Positions 44,201 through 51,833 of a stretch of DNA of 64,000 nucleotides are shown one piece after another. The notes beneath the pieces are model-generated. The model ran no database searches, was not told the DNA's origin, and saw only the letters and a list, made by a program, of their open reading frames with translations. Numbering within the stretch: position 1 is the first letter of the stretch; each line of letters opens with the position of its first letter. The DNA lies in NCBI GenBank assembly GCA_038227045.1, contig JBBRQD010000016.1, positions 11,827 to 75,826 of the forward strand, in the 5' to 3' direction. This DNA is from JANXLS01 sp038227045. GTDB taxonomy: Bacteria; Planctomycetota; SZUA-567; H5-PLA8. Made by a program: the position numbers and the translations under genes.

Positions 44201-45743
44201 CGCTGCCGCGCACCAGAATCTCCAGGTTGCGCACGCCTGTGTTGATCTGTTGAATATCAATGCGCCGAATGTAATACTTATCCTTAAAGTCGAGCACGAT
44301 GTCGTGCGGACTCGCGCTCGACCAGCGATCCACCGGCCAGCCCGCCCAGGATTCGTCGCCCGTGAGGCTGCCCTTTGAAAATGGTATCCATCCCTGCATG
44401 CCGCCGACATCGAAACTGCCTGACGGAAGTCCAACAAACTCCGGCACCGTGCCATCCTGATAGATCACTTCGAAGGGAAAATTCTCGAATTCCTCCTCGC
44501 CAATATCGGGCCGCGGCGGTGGAGTATCGAGCGGCTTGCGCGTGGGGCGTCCGATGTTCCGCCATGCTTCCGGCATCTCTTTGGCGCCCAGATCGGGCGC
44601 TCCAAGTGAGCGGTAGGGAGATGTTCCGAAATCATGCATGGGAGTTTTAAGATAGGTGTAAGCGCCTTCGGATGCGTTCTTGTTTCGATTCTTTAGATTG
44701 CGCTCCGGCACCCAATCGTTGTTTGTCAGACAAATCCAATTGGCGGGAACATCATCAAGAATAGGCTTCAGATGAAATGCTGGCGGCGCGCCGCCTCCTT
44801 CCAGTTTCACATCCAGCGCGATGCTGGAAACGCCTTTCGGAACGGTGAAGTCAAGCCGATTGATTTTGCCGAGATCCTGTGCCGCGAAGGGCTTGTCTTC
44901 AACCAGAATCGAGACGGCACCTTTGGGGGTTTCGCCGGACCAATCGAGCGCATAATGCGTTCCCGGGCGAACGGTGAGCTGCTGCTTGCCCGCAAGCGCC
45001 GCGTTCTCAAGCATGTTCTCGGCGCTGAAGCACAGGTTCGCGTTGTATGTCACCACGTCTTCGGAAATCGTAGGGATGTGCGGCCAGCACGACCTCATGC
45101 GTGCCGCGCCGGTTTCCGTGTTTTTTCCGTAGCGGGTAAACTTGATACCCCATACTTCCCCGCGAAGCGGCGCGCCCGCGATGCCCGACAAATACTTGAA
45201 CGGAATGGCCATTTGAACGTACCAGCGATTGGGTCCGGCCTTGCATTCAAAATGGAGTTTGGGTTCGTGTTCGCGCCAGGCGCCGCTGCACACAAATCCC
45301 GCCCGGTTTCCGATCACGCTGCAGCGCGCGCCGCGCCCGCGGGTGTCGCCCACTTCGAGGTATACGCCCACGTGATCGGCGGCCAGAATATTTTTGTTGT
45401 CGATCTGCTGCTGGTCGAGCTCGGGTTCTTCGCAATCGAACGAGATGTACAATGCGCTGTCGTCGTAGCAGCAATAAGCCACGCTCTGCCTGCCGCACGG
45501 TTCCACCGACGGAAAATTGGTAAATGCCGACGCTGTCTTACCCGCCTGGCTCCACAGCGGGTCGTTGAGCGTTCCGTCTATTTTAGGCGCGTGGTCGCAT
45601 TTCGTCGCAACGATTGTCCGATTGGCAAGATCCGCCGCGCGCAGGTACTTCGTGCGAAACGCGAACTCTTCGGCTGCGTGCGCGCTTAACGCGCACGGCA
45701 GGAGAATAAAACTCAGCACGATCATAAAACGAGTGTTGTGCAT
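41205..45743 (-). CDS. Giant secreted multidomain GH20/DUF4838-like carbohydrate-active protein
   Basis: 1512 residues from the ATG of MHNTRFMIVLSFILLPCALS (GGAG 4-5 nt upstream); signal peptide to about residue 24. Order of regions: a CBM9-like domain (about 50-240; APKIDGTLNDPLWSQAG, LYISFDCEEPE, AADHVGVYLEVGD), beta-sandwich/discoidin-like region (about 415-620; HDIVLDFKDKYYIRRIDI), a GH20 'domain b' like module (about 635-780; WPRPKELIKGEGRFSIGPNT, VVIAASDFEGAGHGIRTLIQ), a barrel-like region with paired cysteines (CRLCRKRGLAGYELYGDFMN) resembling DUF4838, and two more beta-rich domains, the last discoidin-like. The GH20 D-E catalytic pair was not located. It is the last gene of the MoxR/vWA operon, 32 bp after moxR2. 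Likely exported glycan-binding or hydrolysing protein; substrate unknown. Confidence 0.8.
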   Translation of the reverse strand: MHNTRFMIVLSFILLPCALSAHAAEEFAFRTKYLRAADLANRTIVATKCDHAPKIDGTLNDPLWSQAGKTASAFTNFPSVEPCGRQSVAYCCYDDSALYISFDCEEPELDQQQIDNKNILAADHVGVYLEVGDTRGRGARCSVIGNRAGFVCSGAWREHEPKLHFECKAGPNRWYVQMAIPFKYLSGIAGAPLRGEVWGIKFTRYGKNTETGAARMRSCWPHIPTISEDVVTYNANLCFSAENMLENAALAGKQQLTVRPGTHYALDWSGETPKGAVSILVEDKPFAAQDLGKINRLDFTVPKGVSSIALDVKLEGGGAPPAFHLKPILDDVPANWICLTNNDWVPERNLKNRNKNASEGAYTYLKTPMHDFGTSPYRSLGAPDLGAKEMPEAWRNIGRPTRKPLDTPPPRPDIGEEEFENFPFEVIYQDGTVPEFVGLPSGSFDVGGMQGWIPFSKGSLTGDESWAGWPVDRWSSASPHDIVLDFKDKYYIRRIDIQQINTGVRNLEILVRGSGNPADNFVPVYRFNGPGTQRSLATSMPVYFSQTGLDSVAQQLRLSLGIFGAWGNGAAVSYPNLGRPNCQVGLFGVAEIWVWAEPKGEHNDSEVNVFKVQVPDSQKQPPLKFEQLRKMPEPVVWPRPKELIKGEGRFSIGPNTAIVCATGGQLSNVARWLQAEIKQRFCEDLPIKSESEIAPAESAIRIGVKGISAAFDALCAAEKLDEFNGPQSYRIRVSPSQVVIAASDFEGAGHGIRTLIQWMEHDEKAAYLRAVSIRDWPVLQYRTLVPSSDHRRLLLPLENNPSNYYTIVNGVSYLRYNSMIDWLPTSIYENEAKTREMLHYASDRFTDFRPALWVQKVPGDCIEANPDDQPSGGAGIQNSDGTWESDNLCPSNPQSYLAIEKFLDSALRTHDTSRFIEVGFMGSVGKTWNVCRLCRKRGLAGYELYGDFMNKVDALCRARNRSAIFTNAIMYSDAVQRASAGRELSSAFDSVNHGVALRFDRPAEVSEILHSGFWTISKPWDTPGAVNSGGRYTLGGKAFFDTVPATSESEGAITIGERCDYEWWWRAEICSRGLLTADAFWNGAAPEKGSERSRYEQQAANACVRFNERVSTGVEYPSWRTGMTPRFFNIDIHALCNRSHIDEGTASGPSRSGPREGANGFGAAIDFRRIPMGKQEFADIPFEVIDPAQNNWKSMLVIGSGRKESLIPGIVGAATVPVGRKAASFCVLRSNLRTVFRAGQTSHYWNILQPAYVFEYSDGSRCVCDWETRRHFDDISNQCFYYGARIGPSVLSHMLPSSRLGFAANTLSGAGANVFVSEIVNPYPDKEIRNLLIQLPNPEERDYTFEFHDAIFAITGVEPVEWDTRYWSRQPPKSLLPPNSILPPDAKKLAPQKFNSPEVRGKPAARMSQCTLAQSANLAAISFRLRMPGRDSNPMPVRNRHANCKVFVSKDLKVWKEIAHIKGCTGMDGEHVIVFPSEICSGLKIEMDASAYTDEDNADFGLLACDLYEVKQ

Positions 45744-45775
45744 TTTGCTCCATCCAGCAGAAGATGCCTGCGCCG

Positions 45776-46774
45776 TCATGCGACAGTTGATAATTCTTTT
45801 GTTTTGAATGCTTCATTCAAAATGATTGTTGGCGTGACGTTCTCGGCTTCGCCTTCAAAATTCAACATCAGCCGGTGCCCCAAGACTTGGCGCGCAACGC
45901 CCATCGCGTCCTTTGGTTCAGCCGTATCGCGCCCGTCAATCAGCGCCAGCACTTTTGCGCCGAGAATCAACGCCTGAACACCGCGGGGGCTGGAACCGTA
46001 GCGCAGGTATTTTTTCGCGGACGGAAGCGACATCGCGGAGCCGGGCTGAGTGAGGAGAACGAGTTTGATGGCGTATTGACGCAGCGAGCGCGGCGCTTCG
46101 ACGGCCAGAACCAGTTTCTTGAAAGCTTCAGCCTGAACACCGTTAATGATTCTGCGCAACTCGGCTTCGCCAGCGGACGAGGACTGCTGGCTGATTTCGC
46201 GCATTCCTCCGATGTCCGGTTTTTCTAGATGGAGTTTGAAGAAGAACCGGTCGAGTTGAGCTTCGGGCATGGAATAGGTGCCATCCGTATCCTGTGGATT
46301 TTGTGTTGCGACGACGAAGTACGGTTGCTCGAGATCGTAAGTCTTTCCCGCGATAGTGACGCGCCGTTCCTGCATGGCTTCCAATAGCGCGGACTGCGTT
46401 TTGGGCGTCGCGCGATTGATCTCGTCGGCGAGAAGAAGCTGCGTAAAAATTGGTCCTTTCTGAAATTCGAAGTAGCGCTTGCCATCCGAGCCTTCGGCCA
46501 CGATGTTGGTGCCCAGAATATCCGCCGGCATCAGGTCCGGCGTGAACTGGACGCGCGAAAACTTCAGGTCGATGACGCGGCTGAGCGTCTTGACCAGCAG
46601 CGTTTTCCCCAGACCGGGACTGCTCTCAATTAACAGGTTGCCGCCCGCGAAAAAACAGATCAGCATATCGCGAATGATTTCGCGGCAACCGACCACGGCT
46701 TTGCTCATTTCGGCTTCCAGGTCCGAAAACGCGCGCTGGAATTGTTTGACTTCAGTTTCGGGCAGACGGCTCAT
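45776..46774 (-). CDS. MoxR-family AAA+ ATPase (second of a tandem pair)
   Basis: 332 residues from the ATG of MSRLPETEVKQF with AGGAG 8 nt upstream; 22 more in-frame codons upstream lack support. Walker A SSPGLGKTLL (Lys57), sensor/Walker B LLLADEINRATPKTQSALLE, the MoxR loop FTPDLMPADILGTNIVAEG, ATQNPQDTDGTYSMPEAQLD and the C-terminal lid YGSSPRGVQALILGAKVLAL. MoxR ATPases act with DUF58 and vWA proteins as metal-insertion or maturation chaperones. Roughly half identical by eye to the MoxR immediately upstream, hence a paralogue. It lacks the Glu/Val-rich N-terminal stretch of that protein. Confidence 0.95.
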   Translation of the reverse strand: MSRLPETEVKQFQRAFSDLEAEMSKAVVGCREIIRDMLICFFAGGNLLIESSPGLGKTLLVKTLSRVIDLKFSRVQFTPDLMPADILGTNIVAEGSDGKRYFEFQKGPIFTQLLLADEINRATPKTQSALLEAMQERRVTIAGKTYDLEQPYFVVATQNPQDTDGTYSMPEAQLDRFFFKLHLEKPDIGGMREISQQSSSAGEAELRRIINGVQAEAFKKLVLAVEAPRSLRQYAIKLVLLTQPGSAMSLPSAKKYLRYGSSPRGVQALILGAKVLALIDGRDTAEPKDAMGVARQVLGHRLMLNFEGEAENVTPTIILNEAFKTKELSTVA

Positions 46775-46814
46775 CGCGTCACTCCTAATGATGGCTTTGT
46801 TCAAGCGGCTGAAA

Positions 46815-47852
46815 TTACATTTTGGTGCGATCTTCCTCAAACTCGGGGACTTGCTTCAACAGGTCGGCGATCACGTCGTCCGATGTGATTCCATCGGACT
46901 CGCCGTCGAAATTGATGGCCAGCCTGTGGCGCAGCGCGGCGGGTGCGATGTTTTGAATGTCACCACAACCCAGGCTGTAGCGGCCATCCAAAAGGGCTCG
47001 AATTTTTCCACCCAAAATAAGTGCGAGCACGCCGCGCGGGCTGGAGCCGTGACGAATGAATTTGCGCACCATTTCCGTGGCGTACTGCGATGCGGGATCG
47101 GTGGCCAGGGCGAGGCGCGCGGCGTAGCTTTCCACATGCCCCGCGACCGGCACACTTCGGACGAGCTGGCGCATTCTCAGGATTTCATCGCGGCTGGTCA
47201 CGCGCTCGATTTCGGGCGGCACGGACGTGGTCGTGCGTTCGATCACTTCGTCGAGCTCCTCGAACGTCGGATACCCGACGATCAGTTTGAACATGAACTT
47301 GTCCAGTTGCGCGGCGGGCAGCGGGTAAGTGCCGGCTTGTTCGACAGGGTTCTGCGTAGCCAGAACGAAAAACGGTTCTTCAAGTTTATAGGTAATGCCG
47401 CCAACCGTGACGCTGTGTTCTTCCATCGCTTCCAATAGCGCCGACTGCGTGCGCGGCGTAGCCCGGTTGATTTCATCCGCCAAAAGCAAGTGCGTGAATA
47501 CCGGTCCGCGCTGAAACTGAAGCGTTCGCTTGCCCGTTGAATCCTCGGTGACCATATTGGTGCCGAGAATATCCGCGGGCATGAGATCGGGCGTGAATTG
47601 CACGCGCCGGAAATCGATTTGAAGCGCCTGGCTGAGCACCTTGACCAATTGGGTTTTGCCCAGGCCCGGCACGCCCTCCAGCAGAACGTTGCCGCCCGTA
47701 ATCATGGCGATGACAACTTTCTCGACGACGTCGCGCATCCCGACGATCATCTTGCCCACTTCGTTCATTACGCGCTGAAAGTCCGTGTCGAATGCTTTGA
47801 TTTCAGCCGCGACCGCGTCCATTGGAACGTCCGCAGCAATTTTCGATGCCAT
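46815..47852 (-). CDS. MoxR-family AAA+ ATPase (first of a tandem pair)
   Basis: 345 residues. Walker A GVPGLGKTQL (Lys66), Walker B THLLLADEINRATPRTQSAL, FTPDLMPADILGTNMVTEDS, VLATQNPVEQAGTYPLPAAQ and the lid HGSSPRGVLALILGGKIRAL are all intact. It follows the TPR-propeller gene by 33 bp and precedes its paralogue by 40 bp. By sequence it is closer to the canonical MoxR (NPVEQAGTYPLPEAQLD type) than the second copy, in which the site is NPQDTDGTYSMPEAQLD; two different hexamers, or one mixed hexamer, are possible. Confidence 0.96.
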   Translation of the reverse strand: MASKIAADVPMDAVAAEIKAFDTDFQRVMNEVGKMIVGMRDVVEKVVIAMITGGNVLLEGVPGLGKTQLVKVLSQALQIDFRRVQFTPDLMPADILGTNMVTEDSTGKRTLQFQRGPVFTHLLLADEINRATPRTQSALLEAMEEHSVTVGGITYKLEEPFFVLATQNPVEQAGTYPLPAAQLDKFMFKLIVGYPTFEELDEVIERTTTSVPPEIERVTSRDEILRMRQLVRSVPVAGHVESYAARLALATDPASQYATEMVRKFIRHGSSPRGVLALILGGKIRALLDGRYSLGCGDIQNIAPAALRHRLAINFDGESDGITSDDVIADLLKQVPEFEEDRTKM

Positions 47853-47885
47853 AATTCATCATCCCTCGTTGGTGCTATTCACAGA

Positions 47886-50800
47886 CTATTTTACGAGCTT
47901 TATCCAGGCAATGTGTCCGCTGCGCGCCGCTACGTACAACGTGTCGCCCAGGACGCCCCAACCCATCGCGCCGTCAAATGTTTTCGGATCGCATTCCGAA
48001 CCAATTGTAATGGGCGGCGCACAACTGCCATTGTCGATGCGCGCAGACCAGATGCGGCGATTCGGCGCATCGAAATGGAGCAACCAGCCATTCCACGCAA
48101 TCGGAGCCAGTGCGATCCCGCCCAGACTTTCCGCGCTCGTCTCATTGGAGTTTGCCGCCGAATGCAGGGCGCTCTCCCACACCCGCTTGCCGGTCACGGT
48201 ATCAAAACATTCAAGCGTCACGACGCGCTTTCGCAGGATATGACAGATCACTCGATCCTGACCATCCGTGGAGGGTTCGCAGAGCAGGGCGGCGTTCAAC
48301 GCGCGCTGAAACTTCAATTCGCCGCTGCTCAGATCGTAGGCATAAACTTCGTTCGTCATGTCGTCGGCAAGCACGATCGTTTCATGCGCCACGACCGGCC
48401 GCCGCCAGAGAGCGCCGCGGGAAATGGTTGTACGCCAGCCAGCTTCGCCCGTCTTGAGATTAATGGCCGAAAGCTCTTCGGGGCTTCTGACAATCAAGAA
48501 TTTCTCATTAAACACCAGATCGCCGTTTGGAACCTCGCGTTCCCATAATTTGGCGCCGGTTTTCTTGTCCATCAACTGGAGGAAACTGCGGGGGACGGAC
48601 GCGGCTTTCGATGGGGTATCAGATGGATTGCCGTTTTGCGTATAAAAGCAGGCGACGAACAGCTCGTTCGCGAACAAAGCGGTTGGGAAAATTTCTTTTT
48701 TCCAGGCGATCGCTTGCCGCTCCAGATCGAGCACGCTGAATGACGAACTTTCGACGATTGCGGCGCATTCGCCTCCCAGCCACTTGACCGGCGCACCGGA
48801 TCCTTCGAGTTTCAATAGACGTGTTTCGGGGGGGTCGATAGCCGTCCGATAGAGCCGGCTTCCGGACTCCACAAAAAGCGTTCCGTTCGAATTATTCTGC
48901 AACGCGCCGATTCTCCCCGGCATTGCAATGACGTTGCACGGAGCCAGTGTGAAGCCGTGGAGTTGCGTGGCCGGCAGTTCCGGAATTTGTTGAGACAGTT
49001 TTCCGGATTCGTGCAGCGCGAGCACGCGTTTACCTGTCATTTTTACTTTCTCATCGTACCAATAGAGAGTGCTTGAATGCGCTGCGAGCGTTTCGCGGAG
49101 CAGCGCGTCGCCCTCCTTATTTTGTCCGGCGGAGAGCAATGCGCGCGCGCGCAAAACCTGGATATCCGCGGCAGCGTCCGTCAACGCGGCTCCTGCGTGC
49201 AATTTCTCGATTGCCGCCAGCGCATCGGTGCAGGTCTGCGCGCAGTCGGCGAACTTGTGGGTTGTGTAGCGGGACCGCGCCAGGCGAATTTCAACTTCGA
49301 GCAGGCGGCGCAGCACGGGTTGAAGATACGGCGTCAACGCCGGGTTTTGTCCCGCAAGTTCGACGGCGATTTTAAATTCACTGACGGCATCGTCGCGCGC
49401 GCCGCTGACGCCATCGTTCTCGGCGGATAGATCGAGGAGGTTTCCAAGCGCGGTATGAAAGCGGAACTCGTTTTTGTTCGCGGACACAGCTTTGCGCAGC
49501 CATGCAATCGCTTCATCGATCTTGCCGAGTTGGAACATCCGGCAACCCAACTGGTACACTAGATTGGGCTCAGTCGTGGCTTGCTCGCCTACTGTGTTCC
49601 AATTCGAGAGCGCCTTGTCCTGATAGCCCGACAGCGCCCACAGGTCGCCGACGTTCATGATGTATTGCCATTTTCCCGCAGGGCTCAGTTCCTCTAAAAT
49701 CCAGTTTTCCTGAATCGCTCCTTCGAACTCGTCCGTTGCGACGAGCGTTCTCGCGAGCGCGTTGTGGGCGTCGAGATTCTTCAGATCCATATCGACGACG
49801 GATTTGTAGAGTGCTTTCGCGCGCGCCACGTCGGTCCTGACTGGCACGTCTCCAGCCTTCGCGTCGACGCGCGTGTTTTCGTTGATCTGAGCCAGAAGCA
49901 TCATGTTGTCGGAATTCTGCGGGTCGCTGGCGACGAGCGCCTGCAGATAGTAAATCCATGGCGCGAGACCTTCCCCTTTTGCGCCGCCGAGCAATTTCTT
50001 ATTCTTCTCTTCTTCGGTGGGATCGCTCATGAAGTCCTTGCTGTGGCGGCCATAGTTCCAGCACAGCGTGATAATGCGGTCATTGACCATGCGCTTGAAA
50101 TAGAAGCCGGGCGCGAGCGTGAGGGCCGCGACGTAATGCTGAATCGCCATGTGAAATTCCTTGCGCGAATAATGCAGATCCGCCAATGCGTAGCGGCACA
50201 CAAAACTCTTTGGAAACACATTTGTCGCGGCGTAGCCGATGATGTCGCGCGCCTCGTCCGGCCGATTGTGGGTTTGAAACACCTGCATCATGCGCAGGTA
50301 TCCGCTCTCATCCAGCGAACCTTTTCCCATGAGTCCGTTGCGAAGTTCGAGCGCGCGTTGAAATGTTTCGCCGTCGCGAGCTTTTTCAGTTTCGGCGCTC
50401 GCCAGGCAAAAATCGCAGAAATCCAGCGCGGCGTCGGAACCGGAGATGCCGCCCGCCAGCGCGCGCTCGTAGGCGTTTCGGGCGTTAGATTTCATCCCAT
50501 ATTTCTTGAATGCACCCGCCATCACCAGGTATTTCTCGGGCAGTGTACTGACGGTATTCTGAAGCAAGGTCAACGCGGCTTGAACCTGGGCGGTGTCGCC
50601 CATTTCCCAATGCGTGTCGGCGAGGCCGGCATACGCATCGAAATTCTCCGGCATGATCTCGACCAGTTTGCGATAGAGACCGGCTTTAAGTGCGAGCGCG
50701 CGGGGACCGCCGGCTTTGGTGTATTGCAGCAGCAAGTCCGAAATTATGGTGACGTCGCGGGGCGCTAATTTTTCAGCCTGCTCGAGCGCTCCGATTGTTG

Positions 50801-51833
50801 AAGGCACATCGCCAACGCTTTCAAACGCGAGCGCCAAATCGCGCAGCGGCGCGGTGCTCTGCGGCCGATTTCCGGCGGCTTTTTTCAGCTCCGCGAGAAA
50901 TGCCTTGTCGTCACCCTGTTTCTTGTGAGCCTTTACCAGTTTCACAATCAGTTGCTTGTGCAACCAATGCGTTTCGTCAACGAGCCCGAGCGCGTCGGAA
51001 TACGCCGCGCACGCTCCGGTGATGTCGCCCAGATGCTCGGCGTTTTCGCCAATCTGGTCCAGAACCCGGACGCGTCCGGCGTAGTCGTCGCCGACGACGT
51101 TTGTCAGGCAGAGACGCCACGTGCCGATCGCTTTCTCCCACATTTCGTAGCGCTGGTAAATCTGAGCGAGACGTTCGTAGGTAATCTTGTCGAAGCGGCG
51201 CTCGTCGGCGATGAGTCGGTCCCAAATCTGCGCCGCCGCGTCGCGAGCCTGTTTTTTCATTTCGGGTTTATCGCCGGAACGGTCGATGAGCAGTTGGCCC
51301 CATTCCTCCAGCAGTCGCGTCTTCAACTCAACGTCGCTCGCACCAATGCGCTCCGCAGCTTTCGCGTAATGCTCCAGCGCCTCTTTTATTGCATTCTCTC
51401 CATCCTGCTTTCCCAACAAATGAGCGATTTGGTAATGGACAAAATAATCGTCCGGCGATTTCTTGAGCGCCTCGCGGAAATACTTCATGGCCTGCGCGTA
51501 GTCTCGATTCTCGCGGTAAAACATGCCCAACAGCGTCTGGATCTGCTGCTGTTCGGGGTGCTCCTGCGTGAGTTTCAACAGGAATTGCGGAACCTTCGAT
51601 TCGGCGTCGCTGCGCTGCGCGATCTTGTACATGCGGTAGAACGCGTCTTCGTTGCGCGGATTGGCGCGCAGGGAATCCAACTCGACGACGAACTCCCACC
51701 ACGACCCGCCCAGCAGATCCTGGATTTTGAGATCTTTGTATCCGGCATCTCCGGCGAATGTGGGTACGGTCAGAACTGCCGCTGCAATCAACGCGGCCAG
51801 CAGCAAACGCGGTGAGGCGGCGCAGCGCATCAT
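47886..51833 (-). CDS. Secreted TPR array fused to PQQ-like beta-propeller
   Basis: 1315 residues from the first ATG of the MMRCAASPRLLLAALIAAAV signal peptide. That ATG overlaps the TGA of the upstream vWA gene (ATGA); the longer frame upstream is a shadow. Residues about 25-900 are an uninterrupted series of TPR-like helix pairs (QTLLGMFYRENRDYAQAMKY, FREALKKSPDDYFVHYQIAH, MFQLGKIDEAIAWLRKAVSA). From about residue 960 to the end lies a quinoprotein-like propeller (LMDKKTGAKLWEREVPNGDL, NLKTGEAGWRTTISRG, YDLSSGELKFQRALN, CFDTVTGKRVWESAL). A periplasmic scaffold that could bind a partner or cargo of the neighbouring vWA/MoxR system. Confidence 0.88.
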   Translation of the reverse strand: MMRCAASPRLLLAALIAAAVLTVPTFAGDAGYKDLKIQDLLGGSWWEFVVELDSLRANPRNEDAFYRMYKIAQRSDAESKVPQFLLKLTQEHPEQQQIQTLLGMFYRENRDYAQAMKYFREALKKSPDDYFVHYQIAHLLGKQDGENAIKEALEHYAKAAERIGASDVELKTRLLEEWGQLLIDRSGDKPEMKKQARDAAAQIWDRLIADERRFDKITYERLAQIYQRYEMWEKAIGTWRLCLTNVVGDDYAGRVRVLDQIGENAEHLGDITGACAAYSDALGLVDETHWLHKQLIVKLVKAHKKQGDDKAFLAELKKAAGNRPQSTAPLRDLALAFESVGDVPSTIGALEQAEKLAPRDVTIISDLLLQYTKAGGPRALALKAGLYRKLVEIMPENFDAYAGLADTHWEMGDTAQVQAALTLLQNTVSTLPEKYLVMAGAFKKYGMKSNARNAYERALAGGISGSDAALDFCDFCLASAETEKARDGETFQRALELRNGLMGKGSLDESGYLRMMQVFQTHNRPDEARDIIGYAATNVFPKSFVCRYALADLHYSRKEFHMAIQHYVAALTLAPGFYFKRMVNDRIITLCWNYGRHSKDFMSDPTEEEKNKKLLGGAKGEGLAPWIYYLQALVASDPQNSDNMMLLAQINENTRVDAKAGDVPVRTDVARAKALYKSVVDMDLKNLDAHNALARTLVATDEFEGAIQENWILEELSPAGKWQYIMNVGDLWALSGYQDKALSNWNTVGEQATTEPNLVYQLGCRMFQLGKIDEAIAWLRKAVSANKNEFRFHTALGNLLDLSAENDGVSGARDDAVSEFKIAVELAGQNPALTPYLQPVLRRLLEVEIRLARSRYTTHKFADCAQTCTDALAAIEKLHAGAALTDAAADIQVLRARALLSAGQNKEGDALLRETLAAHSSTLYWYDEKVKMTGKRVLALHESGKLSQQIPELPATQLHGFTLAPCNVIAMPGRIGALQNNSNGTLFVESGSRLYRTAIDPPETRLLKLEGSGAPVKWLGGECAAIVESSSFSVLDLERQAIAWKKEIFPTALFANELFVACFYTQNGNPSDTPSKAASVPRSFLQLMDKKTGAKLWEREVPNGDLVFNEKFLIVRSPEELSAINLKTGEAGWRTTISRGALWRRPVVAHETIVLADDMTNEVYAYDLSSGELKFQRALNAALLCEPSTDGQDRVICHILRKRVVTLECFDTVTGKRVWESALHSAANSNETSAESLGGIALAPIAWNGWLLHFDAPNRRIWSARIDNGSCAPPITIGSECDPKTFDGAMGWGVLGDTLYVAARSGHIAWIKLVK

